Below, one piece after another: positions 1-7,048 of a stretch of DNA of 9,474 nucleotides (the stretch's first letter is position 1; every line of letters begins with the position of its first letter). Location: the NCBI GenBank assembly GCA_023443985.1, contig JAEZSJ010000196.1, positions 1 to 9,474 on the forward strand. Direction: 5' to 3'. The notes below the pieces were generated by a model, which did no database searches, was not told the DNA's origin, and was given only the letters and a program-made list of their open reading frames with translations. The DNA is from Verrucomicrobiota bacterium (GTDB lineage Bacteria; Verrucomicrobiota; Verrucomicrobiia; Opitutales; Opitutaceae). The position numbers were made by a program, and so were the translations under genes.

Positions 1-2
1 AG

Positions 3-626
3 GCCGGGCTGGTCGGCGTCCGGCTGGTGGACGCGCGGCGGCAGGCGCGCGCCGAGGCCCAGGCGCCGGCGGCCCGCGCGGCCGAGGCGAACAGCGACAT
101 CGTCGCGCGGCTGGCGGGCTACATCGACCGCAAGCCGCAACCGCTCGAACTGCTCGCCTACGTGAACGAGCTGCGTCCGCGCCCGATCTATTTCACCAAG
201 GTCTCGGTAGAGGGCGGGCTGCAGATGGTGGTGGAGGGCTCCACGACCACGCTCGCCGAGATCAACGAGTTCGAGGCCGCACTGCGGCGGGCGCCGGCGT
301 TTGCCAGCGTGGAGGTGAAGAACATCCGCGCGCGCGAGGCCGGCGGCACGTTCCAGCTTTCGTTGGCCTTCCGCCCGGGTTTCTCGCTCGGCACGACCGC
401 GCCGGCCGCGGGAGCCGCGGTCTCCCCGGTGCGGCCGCCCGTCGAGCTGGGCGCCGCGCCGTCGCTCAACTCCGCCGCTGCGCCGGAGTCCGCGGATCCG
501 CGTCGCGGCGTCACAAGGCAACCTGGGCTCTCCGCCGCGCAGCCGCAGCCGCCGTTCGGCGGCACGTTCCCTCCGCCGCCTCCGCCCGAGGACGGCGCCC
601 CTGAACCACCCCCGCCGCCGTCATGA
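3..626 (+). CDS. GspL/PilN-like inner-membrane assembly protein, C-terminal part (5' end outside window)
   Basis: The reading frame is open from the left edge, so the start lies upstream; 207 residues are visible. They begin with a short apolar stretch that may be the end of a membrane helix, followed by an Ala/Arg/Glu-rich helix. Next comes a segment typical of PilN and the GspL periplasmic part: a Leu-rich helix, then Arg-Pro-Arg-Pro-Ile-Tyr-Phe-Thr and alternating beta/alpha elements of a ferredoxin-like fold (about residues 58-127). In known systems this protein spans the inner membrane, pairs with GspM/PilO and links to the ATPase GspE. The last 80 or so residues are Pro/Ala-rich and end in runs of proline, which is unusual for the family. 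The stop overlaps the next start in an ATGA, so the two are probably translationally coupled. Whether a GspL-type actin-like cytoplasmic domain is fused upstream, or a separate pilM precedes it, cannot be seen. Confidence 0.72.
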   Translation, partial: AGLVGVRLVDARRQARAEAQAPAARAAEANSDIVARLAGYIDRKPQPLELLAYVNELRPRPIYFTKVSVEGGLQMVVEGSTTTLAEINEFEAALRRAPAFASVEVKNIRAREAGGTFQLSLAFRPGFSLGTTAPAAGAAVSPVRPPVELGAAPSLNSAAAPESADPRRGVTRQPGLSAAQPQPPFGGTFPPPPPPEDGAPEPPPPPS

Positions 627-1147
627 GAGCGTTCTTCTTTCGTCGCAGTTGGCGCGAACGCGTCCTGCTCCTGCTGGTGCTCGTGGTGGGCGTCGTCGTC
701 TGGCTCGGCGCCGTGGTCTCCCGCGGCCGCGCGGCGCGCGAGCGTTGGAGCGAGACGAGCGGAATGCTCGCCCACCAGCGGCAATGGCTGGCCGCCGCGC
801 CGGAGAAGGCGCAGGAATTGCAGACCCGCCTCGCGCAGGTCCAGCAGGGGCGCTCGCTGAATGCGAACCAGCTGGTCGGCCAGCTCGACGCGGTGATCAA
901 GCGCCAGCGCATCGCCGCGTACCGGCTCGACCCGCCCACGACCGAACGCAAGCCGCCGGTGGCGTTGCACGCGGTGTCCGTGACGCTCGACAAGACCGAG
1001 CTGGCCGCCCTCGGCGCCTTCGTCGACGACCTCCGTGCGACCCTGCCGCTCGTGAACATCGAGCAGCTCGTGATCACCCCCGACCGGCGCAACCCCGCGC
1101 AGCTCGACGTGCGCCTGAAGCTCTCCGGCCTCGAACTGCTCCAGTAG
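623..1147 (+). CDS. gspM: GspM/PilO-like type II secretion protein M
   Basis: This is a 174-residue bitopic inner-membrane protein. Residues 1-13 are basic and contain Trp-Arg-Glu-Arg just before the helix, similar to the Arg-Glu-Arg seen before the GspM membrane segment. Residues 14-32 form one very hydrophobic helix. About 34-75 is a charged, Gln-rich helix likely to be a coiled coil. About 113-174 has a beta-alpha-beta pattern fitting the ferredoxin-like periplasmic domain of GspM/PilO. In these systems the protein pairs with GspL/PilN and stabilises the platform under the secretin. The length matches GspM (about 160-180 residues). The ATG start lies in the ATGA overlap with the upstream gene. 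There is no Shine-Dalgarno sequence, so coupling is likely. The family is short and variable, so GspM versus PilO is decided mainly by context and the Arg-Glu-Arg feature. Confidence 0.72.
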   Translation: MRAFFFRRSWRERVLLLLVLVVGVVVWLGAVVSRGRAARERWSETSGMLAHQRQWLAAAPEKAQELQTRLAQVQQGRSLNANQLVGQLDAVIKRQRIAAYRLDPPTTERKPPVALHAVSVTLDKTELAALGAFVDDLRATLPLVNIEQLVITPDRRNPAQLDVRLKLSGLELLQ

Positions 1148-1188
1148 AGGCGCCCGCCGTGAACCCGTACCCGGAATTCCCTTTTCCC

Positions 1189-3399
1189 ATGAAGCCCCGT
1201 CGCTCCCCGTTCCTGCGCTGTGTGGCCGGCGCTTCCGCCGCGCTCCTCCTCGTCGGCCTGCCTCTCCAGGGCCGCGCCCAGCCGTCGGCCGGGAGCGGGC
1301 CGGCCGCCGCGATCCAGCCGATCCCGCCGGCGGGCGACGGCGAGGCGCTGGTCGACAACATCAAGCTCAGCGACAATCCGCTCACGACCGTGCTCGACCT
1401 TCTCGAGCAGCTCACCGGCCGCTCCGTCATCCGCCCGCAGCAACTGCCCACCCCCACGTTCACCTTCAACAGCCACGGGCCGATCTCGAAGCGCGACGCG
1501 ATCATCGCGATCGAGTCGCTGCTGAGCCTGAACAACATCGCGGTGGCCCCGCTGGGCGAGAAGTTCATCAAGGTGGTCGTCATCACGAACATCAAGACGG
1601 AGGCCCCCGAGCTGGTGCTCGGCAGCCTGGCCGACCAGGCGCCCTCCGGGCGGATCGTGAGCAAGCTCTTTCGGCTCGAACATCTCGATACGACGACGTT
1701 CCAGAATCAGGTGCAGCCCTTCCTCAGCCCGGGGTTCGGGGCGGTCGTGCCGTTCCAGAATTCCAGCACGATCCTCGTGACCGACACGATCTCGAACCTG
1801 CAGCGGCTCGAGTACGTGCTCGCGCAGGTCGACAAGCCGCGCGACCTCGTCACCCGGTTCTACACCCTCAAGTTCGCCCAGGCGCAGGACGTGGCCGAGA
1901 AGATCAAGGGCCTGATCGAGAGCACCCGCACCGCGTTCAACAAGCAGGCGGGGCAGGGCGGGACCGTCCCCGGGATGCCGTTGCCCCAGGCCGTGCCCCC
2001 GCCCACCACCGGCGAGGGATCGGCCGACACCGCCGCCGGCCTCGGCGCGGCGCTCATCTCCGCGACCACCAGCATCAATTTCGACGAGCGCACCAACCAG
2101 GTGATCCTCGTCGCCGACTCCACGAGCGTGCAGTTCTACGAGAACCTCATCGAGAAGCTCGATGTCCAGGCCGACCCGTCGACGCAGATCGCCGTGATCC
2201 AGGTCCAGCACGCCGACGCCAACGATGTCGCCGCCCTCCTGAGCACGTTCATCTCGGGCTCCACGGGCGGCGCCGGCCGCGCCACCTCCACCGGGAGCCG
2301 CACGAGCCGGCCGCAACGTTCGCGGGAGACGTTCCCCGGACTGGGCCGCAACAACGACCGCGACCGCGACCGCTCCGACAGCAGCCCGGCGACAACCGCC
2401 CGCACGGCCGTCTCCGCCAGCTCGCGCACCGGGGAGGGGAACGACCGCAACTCGCAGTTCAGCTCGTTCATGACGATCATCGCCGATGTGCGCAGCAACG
2501 CGATCGTCGCCTCCGGCACGCAGGACGACCTCAATATGGTCCGCGCCCTGATCAAGCAGATCGACGTGATCCTCCCGCAGGTCCAGATCGATGTGCTCAT
2601 CGCGAGCGTGAACGTCGGCAAGACCGTGCAGCGCGGCATCGACGCGTTCACCAACATCACGGTGGTGGGCAACCGCATCGTCGGCATCGAGGGCGTGAAG
2701 GGCCCCGGCTACGATCTCTCGAGCATCCTCTTCAACCAGGTCGCCGGCGGCAACGACACCGTCAGCGGCAAGGCCTCGATCACGAAGACGAACGCCTGGA
2801 GCAACGTGCGCGTGCTCTCGGTGCCGAGCATCACCACGACGCACAACCAGGAGGCCGAGATCACCGTCGCCCAATCGGTGCCGATCATCACCTCGTCGTA
2901 CAGCGACACCACCTCGGTCACCACCGCGCGCAACGCCTACAGCTATCAGGATGTCGGTATCGGACTTGTGGTGAAGCCGCTCATCGGCGCCGACGGCACC
3001 ATCCAGATGGAGATCAGCCAAAGCGCCGACGAGATCGAGGAGTACAACGAGGACGGCCAGCCGGTGATCTCCACGCGCGCGGCGAAGTCGTTCATCAGCG
3101 TCGCCGACGGCGAGATCATCGTGCTCGGCGGCCTGCAGAAGGACACCCACGGCAAGACCCGCGGCGGCTTCCCGCTCCTCAGCGAGATCCCCGTGGTCGG
3201 CGCGCTCTTCGGGAGCAACAAGACCGAGAAGTCGCGCGACGAGATCCTCTTCTTCATCCAGCCCCGCATCCTGCGCACGACCGCCGATGCCGACCGCGTG
3301 GCGCGCGAGCAGATGGAGATTTCCGCCGGCAAGAAGATGATGGAGAAACGGGTGCAGCGGAAGGTCGTCTTCCCGCCCGAGCCGCCGCCCGCCGAGTGA
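1189..3399 (+). CDS. gspD: Type II secretion system secretin GspD
   Basis: This 736-residue protein would form the multimeric outer-membrane channel. The ATG start gives a clear Sec signal peptide: basic n-region, Ala/Leu-rich core and likely cleavage after Gly-Arg-Ala near residue 31. An N0-type domain follows (about 53-130), then N1, N2 and N3 repeats (about 160-455). The C-terminal secretin domain starts near 462. Its signature Phe-Pro-Leu-Leu-Ser-Glu-Ile-Pro-Val-Val-Gly-Ala-Leu-Phe lies at 661-674 and matches the GspD consensus. The several N repeats favour GspD over PilQ. Two low-complexity insertions are present: a Gly/Pro-rich one at about 251-296 in N2 and a Ser/Thr/Arg-rich one at about 356-424 in N3 that includes an Asp-Arg repeat. 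An in-frame GTG at 1159, eight bases after TAGAGG, is an alternative start and would add ten residues before the signal peptide. The frame is open back to 649, but that part lies inside gspM. Confidence 0.95.
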   Translation: MKPRRSPFLRCVAGASAALLLVGLPLQGRAQPSAGSGPAAAIQPIPPAGDGEALVDNIKLSDNPLTTVLDLLEQLTGRSVIRPQQLPTPTFTFNSHGPISKRDAIIAIESLLSLNNIAVAPLGEKFIKVVVITNIKTEAPELVLGSLADQAPSGRIVSKLFRLEHLDTTTFQNQVQPFLSPGFGAVVPFQNSSTILVTDTISNLQRLEYVLAQVDKPRDLVTRFYTLKFAQAQDVAEKIKGLIESTRTAFNKQAGQGGTVPGMPLPQAVPPPTTGEGSADTAAGLGAALISATTSINFDERTNQVILVADSTSVQFYENLIEKLDVQADPSTQIAVIQVQHADANDVAALLSTFISGSTGGAGRATSTGSRTSRPQRSRETFPGLGRNNDRDRDRSDSSPATTARTAVSASSRTGEGNDRNSQFSSFMTIIADVRSNAIVASGTQDDLNMVRALIKQIDVILPQVQIDVLIASVNVGKTVQRGIDAFTNITVVGNRIVGIEGVKGPGYDLSSILFNQVAGGNDTVSGKASITKTNAWSNVRVLSVPSITTTHNQEAEITVAQSVPIITSSYSDTTSVTTARNAYSYQDVGIGLVVKPLIGADGTIQMEISQSADEIEEYNEDGQPVISTRAAKSFISVADGEIIVLGGLQKDTHGKTRGGFPLLSEIPVVGALFGSNKTEKSRDEILFFIQPRILRTTADADRVAREQMEISAGKKMMEKRVQRKVVFPPEPPPAE

Positions 3400-3950
3400 A
3401 ACACCCCGTGCCTCGCCACCCCGCCAGAATCGCCCTCCTCTCCGCCACGCTGCTGTGCGGCGCGACGGCGGCGCGCGCCGTGCCCGAGTCGCTGTTGCGC
3501 AACTCGCCCTTCCTGCCTTCCGGCAACGCCGCGCCCGTGGCCGCCGCGCAAAACGGCCGGCTCGAGCTGCGCGGCATCGTCTCCCTCGACGGGAAACCCC
3601 GGTTCACCATTTTCGATACGAGCAACAACCGCGCCGTCTGGCTGGCCGTGGGCGAGAGCGACGGCGGCATCCGCGCCGCCGCCTACGACGCTGCGGCGGA
3701 GGCGGTCACGGTGGAGTTCGAGGGCCAGTCGGTGCGCCTCACGATGAAGGAGGCGCAGATCGTGAATGTCGCCGTGACGCTGCCGACCACCGCCGGCGGT
3801 CCGGCCCAGCCCGCCGCGGGCGTGAATCCCGCCGCGCCGCCCAACGAGCGGGAAATCCAGGAGCGGCGCAACCGCATCATCGAGGAGCTCCGCCGCCGCC
3901 GCGCCCTGCGGCAGGCGAACCAGCAGAACAACCCGCCGCCCCGCCAATGA
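3396..3950 (+). CDS. Small exported GspC/PilP-like periplasmic protein
   Basis: The product has 184 residues. The GTG start overlaps the gspD stop (GTGA), and the ATGA at its end starts gspE. The N-terminus is a Sec signal: basic n-region, Ala/Leu core and an Ala-Arg-Ala cleavage site near residue 28. Residues about 54-125 are beta-rich, beginning Leu-Glu-Leu-Arg-Gly-Ile-Val, with a Gly-Lys-Pro turn and an 'Ala-Val-Trp-Leu-Ala-Val-Gly-Glu' strand. This pattern resembles the homology region of GspC and the core of PilP, which contact the secretin N0 domain. A Pro/Ala linker follows, then a strongly charged Glu/Arg helix (about 150-172) and a Gln/Asn/Pro tail. There is no PDZ domain and no second membrane helix. 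The location between secretin and ATPase supports a connector role. Assignment rests on fold pattern and context, not on a conserved motif. GTG at 3408 is an alternative start. Confidence 0.62.
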   Translation: MKHPVPRHPARIALLSATLLCGATAARAVPESLLRNSPFLPSGNAAPVAAAQNGRLELRGIVSLDGKPRFTIFDTSNNRAVWLAVGESDGGIRAAAYDAAAEAVTVEFEGQSVRLTMKEAQIVNVAVTLPTTAGGPAQPAAGVNPAAPPNEREIQERRNRIIEELRRRRALRQANQQNNPPPRQ

Positions 3951-5623
3951 CCCGCCCGGCCGACACGACTCTTCCGCTGCTCGCGCTGCTGCCCGAGGAT
4001 GCCCGTAACCGCGTATTGGAGGCACCCCGCGGCGAACGCCTCCTGCAACTGGCCCAGGCGCTGCGGCTCGCGCCCGACCAGGCCCTGGCGCAGCTCGCGG
4101 AGGAAGCCGGGCTGACGATCGCCGCGCCCGAGGATTTCAGCCTCCCGCTCCTGCAGCAGATGCCCGTGCGGCTTGTGCACGAGTATGGCTGCGTGCCGAT
4201 CGCCACCGAGGACCCGGCGGTGCTCCGCCTGGCCACGGCCTGGCCGCCCGAGGGCCGCATGGATGACTGGGTTTTCGCCGCCTGCGACCGCGAACCCGAG
4301 TGGGTGCTCGCCGCGCCGGACAAGATCGCAAAATTCCTCACCGAACACCTCGGCGTCGGTTCCGACAGCCTCGATGCCGACACGACGGTGGCCGAGACCG
4401 TGGCCGAGGAGGAGGAGGACGAGGACGCCGCCGTGATCCGGTTCGTCAACAAGGTCTTCGCACAGGCCGTGACCGACGGGGCGACCGACATCCATTTCGA
4501 GCCGCAGGAGGAGACGCTGCGCATCCGCTACCGCATCGACGGCCTCCTCGTGCCGGTGCCTGTGCCGGAAAACCTGCGACGCTTCCAGGACGCGATCACT
4601 TCGCGCCTGAAGATCATGGCGAAGCTCAACATCTCTGAGCGCCGCCTCCCGCAGGACGGCCGCATCGGCTACCGCGCCGGCGACACCCTGCTCGACATCC
4701 GTCTCTCGACGATCCCCACGATCTACGGCGAGAGCGTGAGCCTGCGTCTCCTCAACAAGAAGAACAACGCGCTCACGCTCGAGCAGCTCGGCATGAGCGC
4801 CGAGGACCAGGCCAAGATCGACGCCGTGCTCGGCCTGCCGCACGGCATCATCCTCGTCACCGGCCCGACCGGCTCCGGCAAGAGCACCTCGCTCAACGCC
4901 TTCATCCGCCGGATCAACTCCACGGACAAACGCATCATCACGATCGAGGATCCGATCGAGTACGAGGTGCCCGGTGCGAACCAGATGCAGGTGCGCCCCG
5001 AGATCGGCCTCGGTTTCGCCGAGGGCCTGCGGCACATCCTGCGCCAGGATCCGAACGTGATCATGGTCGGCGAGATCCGCGACCGCGACACGGCCGACAT
5101 CGCCATCCGCGCCTCGCTCACCGGCCATCTGGTCTTCTCGACGATCCACACCAACGACGCCCCCGGCGCGATCACGCGGCTCACCGACATGGGCATCGAA
5201 CCCTTCCTCATCGCCTCCGGTGTGGAGTTGGTGATCGCGCAGCGCCTCGTCCGCCGCCTCTGCCCGGTCTGCTCGCGGCCCGAGCCGATCGCGCGGCACC
5301 AGCTCGTCGACCAGCTGGCCGTGCTCGGCCTGCCCGCCGAGCTCGCCGAGGGCGTGCACGAGCTGCCCGCGGCGGTCGGCTGCGAGGCGTGCCGAGGACT
5401 TGGCTACAAGGGCCGCGTGGGCGTGTTCGAGATCCTGCGCGTCGACGACCGGCTGCACGACCTGGTCGTGCAACGCGAGTCCGCGCGGCTCATCCGCAAG
5501 ACCGCGGTCGAGGCCGGCATGGCCACCCTCGAGCTCGCCGGCTGGAAGCAGGTGCGGGCCGGCCTCACCACGCTGGAGGAGATCGTGCGCGTGCTCTCGA
5601 TGGCGGAAGGGAAGGGCACATGA
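3947..5623 (+). CDS. gspE: Type II secretion system ATPase GspE
   Basis: This 558-residue cytoplasmic motor ATPase drives pseudopilus assembly. The N-terminal domain (about 1-130) is of the GspE/MshE-N type. An acidic linker (Glu/Asp run at 154-160) leads to the catalytic half, which opens with Asp-Ile-His-Phe-Glu-Pro at 181-186. Walker A Gly-Pro-Thr-Gly-Ser-Gly-Lys-Ser-Thr is at 306-314. The Asp box around Ile-Glu-Asp-Pro-Ile-Glu-Tyr is at 333-339. Walker B Val-Ile-Met-Val-Gly-Glu-Ile-Arg-Asp is at 371-379 with its glutamate at 376, and the His box Gly-His-Leu-Val-Phe-Ser-Thr-Ile-His-Thr is at 393-402. A zinc-type Cys-X2-Cys pair lies at 439/442 and 479/482, as in GspE and PilB. All catalytic elements are intact. 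PilB of a pilus system cannot be excluded by sequence alone; the GspD-type secretin next door favours GspE. The ATG overlaps the upstream stop (ATGA). An in-frame open region back to 3455 is inside the previous gene. Confidence 0.95.
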   Translation: MTRPADTTLPLLALLPEDARNRVLEAPRGERLLQLAQALRLAPDQALAQLAEEAGLTIAAPEDFSLPLLQQMPVRLVHEYGCVPIATEDPAVLRLATAWPPEGRMDDWVFAACDREPEWVLAAPDKIAKFLTEHLGVGSDSLDADTTVAETVAEEEEDEDAAVIRFVNKVFAQAVTDGATDIHFEPQEETLRIRYRIDGLLVPVPVPENLRRFQDAITSRLKIMAKLNISERRLPQDGRIGYRAGDTLLDIRLSTIPTIYGESVSLRLLNKKNNALTLEQLGMSAEDQAKIDAVLGLPHGIILVTGPTGSGKSTSLNAFIRRINSTDKRIITIEDPIEYEVPGANQMQVRPEIGLGFAEGLRHILRQDPNVIMVGEIRDRDTADIAIRASLTGHLVFSTIHTNDAPGAITRLTDMGIEPFLIASGVELVIAQRLVRRLCPVCSRPEPIARHQLVDQLAVLGLPAELAEGVHELPAAVGCEACRGLGYKGRVGVFEILRVDDRLHDLVVQRESARLIRKTAVEAGMATLELAGWKQVRAGLTTLEEIVRVLSMAEGKGT

Positions 5624-5802
5624 ACGTGGGCGCGTTCACGGTCCAGGGTTTCGGGGTCCGTGTTTCGGATCCGGAAATTGGCGACAGATATTTCCTCCGA
5701 TCCGCGTCCGCGCTCCGGTGGCGGTGCGGGCTTGCTGCCCGCCGGGTCGTTGCCCGGGGGCGGTTCCACGTCCCGCGGCCTGCGTTCTGAGTTGCCCCCT
5801 CC
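5624..5802 (+). other. Palindrome-rich spacer between gspE and gspF, with a doubtful 56-codon ORF
   Basis: This is the only sizeable gap inside an otherwise overlapping gene run. It contains an imperfect stem-loop at 5666-5704, a perfect small hairpin at 5726-5742 (GCGGGC, five-base loop, GCCCGC) and an alternative one at 5742-5757 (CCGGG / CCCGG). An ORF of 56 codons (5620-5790) starts at an ATGA overlapping the gspE stop, exactly as the real genes of the operon do. Its product is Arg/Val/Phe-rich, however, with no domain, membrane segment or signal peptide, and it runs straight through the inverted repeats. I therefore treat it as non-coding. The whole stretch could be an inserted repeat element or an RNA structure that adjusts gspF expression. 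Confidence 0.55.
5666..5704. repeat. Imperfect inverted repeat in the gspE-gspF spacer
   Basis: The left arm CGGATC + GGAAAT (5666-5678, with one extra C) can pair with the right arm ATTTCC + GATCCG (5690-5704, with three extra bases). This gives two 6-bp helices separated by a small internal loop and capped by an 11-base loop. No T-run follows, so it is not a standard intrinsic terminator. It could be a REP-like palindrome or an RNA processing site. Only one copy is present in this window, so its repeat nature is inferred. Confidence 0.5.
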
Positions 5803-7044
5803 ATGCCGATTTTCCACTACACCGCGCGCGATGCCGCCGGGGCCGAGAGCCGGGGCAAGCTGGAGGCGGGTTCCCGCCGGCAGGCGCTCGCGCAGCTGCG
5901 GGCGCACCAGCTCGTGCCGTCGCGGCTCGACGAGGGCGGCGCGGTGGACTCCGCCCCCGGGGGCGGCGCCTTCTCGCTCGGCCGCAGCCTGGGCCGCGGG
6001 AAGCGGCATGGTCGCGAGCACGCGCTGCCGTTCCTGCGCGCCCTGATGGGGCTGGTGACCGGTGGCATCCAGGTGGCCGACGGGGTGAAGCTGCTCAGCC
6101 GGCGCCTGAGCGACCCGACGCTGCGCTCGCTCGCGGCGGCGTTGTGGGACCAGCTCAGCCAGGGACGTTCGCTCTCGCAGGCGATGACGGCGGTCGGGCC
6201 GGTGTTCGACGAGCCGACGATCAACCTGGTGCAGGCCGGCGAGGCCACGGGCCGGCTCGGGGGCGTGCTCGAGCGGTTGGTGGGCGACATGGAGGAGCGC
6301 GCCGAGCTCCGTTCGAAGCTGGTCGGTGCGCTGGCCTATCCGGCGGTGATCCTCGTGATGGCGGTGGTCGTCATCCTCATTTTCCTGTTCTTCCTGCTGC
6401 CGCGGATCGAGACCCTGCTCGCCTCGTTGCAGGGCAACCTGCCGCTGGTCACTCGCCTGTTGATCGGCTTCGCCAACTTTCTGGTGGGCTACGGCTGGTT
6501 CTGCGCGCTCGTGGCCGGGGTGGGTGTATCGATTTTCTGGGCCTGGCGGCGCAAGCCGGAGGGCCGGCTCGCGACCGACCGCTGGCTCCTGAAGGTCTCC
6601 GGGCTGGGCCCGTTCCTGGTCGCCAGCGACATCGTGCGGCTCACCCAGTCGCTGAGCCTGCTGCTCGAGAACGGCATCACCACGTTGCCCGCGCTCACGA
6701 TGACCGAGCGCACGATCCAGAACCGGGTCTTCCGGGCGGCGTTCGCGGAGGCGCGCGGCAAGATCGCGGAGGGGGCCGGCATCTCCGCGGCGCTCGGCGG
6801 CACCGGGTTCTTCCCGCCGCTGGTGATCGACGTCATCTCGGTGGGGGAGAGCACCGGCGACATCGTGCCCAGCCTGAAGGAGGTCTCGCGCGACTACCGG
6901 CGGCGCATGTCGAAGCAGGTGGGTGTGCTGGTGAACGCGGTCTCGATCGGTGCGCTGCTCGCCGCGGCGGTGTTCGTCGCGCTGGTGGCCTTCGGGATCA
7001 TCTCGGCGGTGTTCCAGATCAGCGCCAGCCTCAAGGCGGGCTGA
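5803..7044 (+). CDS. gspF: Type II secretion system inner-membrane protein GspF
   Basis: The product has 413 residues, the usual family length (about 400-410). It is the polytopic platform protein that binds the ATPase and is thought to be turned by it. The N-terminus Met-Pro-Ile-Phe-His-Tyr-Thr-Ala-Arg-Asp-Ala-Ala-Gly is the classic GspF/PilC opening and fixes the ATG start. The linker at about 45-70 is Gly-rich. Two T2SSF repeats lie at about 75-172 and 272-367. Each has the family signature of a helix with a Gly-Ile turn and a Gly-Glu-(Ala/Ser)-Thr-Gly segment (Gly-Glu-Ala-Thr-Gly in the first, Gly-Glu-Ser-Thr-Gly in the second). Membrane helices are at about 179-200, 228-248 and 375-405. 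It lies 179 bases after gspE rather than overlapping it, and no good Shine-Dalgarno sequence precedes it; the nearest is a weak GAG twelve bases upstream. It appears to be the last gene of the operon. A PilC identity is possible, but the context favours GspF. Confidence 0.94.
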   Translation: MPIFHYTARDAAGAESRGKLEAGSRRQALAQLRAHQLVPSRLDEGGAVDSAPGGGAFSLGRSLGRGKRHGREHALPFLRALMGLVTGGIQVADGVKLLSRRLSDPTLRSLAAALWDQLSQGRSLSQAMTAVGPVFDEPTINLVQAGEATGRLGGVLERLVGDMEERAELRSKLVGALAYPAVILVMAVVVILIFLFFLLPRIETLLASLQGNLPLVTRLLIGFANFLVGYGWFCALVAGVGVSIFWAWRRKPEGRLATDRWLLKVSGLGPFLVASDIVRLTQSLSLLLENGITTLPALTMTERTIQNRVFRAAFAEARGKIAEGAGISAALGGTGFFPPLVIDVISVGESTGDIVPSLKEVSRDYRRRMSKQVGVLVNAVSIGALLAAAVFVALVAFGIISAVFQISASLKAG

Positions 7045-7048
7045 TCCG

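Noticed and set aside
649..1188. N-terminal extension of gspD by 180 residues
   Set aside because: It overlaps gspM in another frame, is Ala/Arg/Pro-rich low complexity, and would bury the signal peptide inside the protein.
511..3150. Minus-strand open frame of 879 codons, antisense to the M-like gene and gspD
   Set aside because: It mirrors well-supported plus-strand genes. The translation is His/Asp/Arg/Gly-rich with no domain, which is what the GC-rich third codon positions of the plus genes give on the other strand.
3447..3461. Lipoprotein signal in the C-like protein (Leu-Leu-Cys-Gly)
   Set aside because: The residue before Cys is Leu rather than Gly, Ala or Ser, and the -3 position is Thr, so it does not fit a lipobox. 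The Ala-Arg-Ala site further on fits ordinary signal peptidase.
3455..3946. N-terminal extension of gspE
   Set aside because: It overlaps the C-like gene in another frame. GspE begins normally at the ATGA at 3947 and already has full family length.
3683..5473. Minus-strand open frame of 596 codons antisense to gspE
   Set aside because: The plus strand carries an intact ATPase with all motifs; the antisense product is low-complexity and is explained by base composition.
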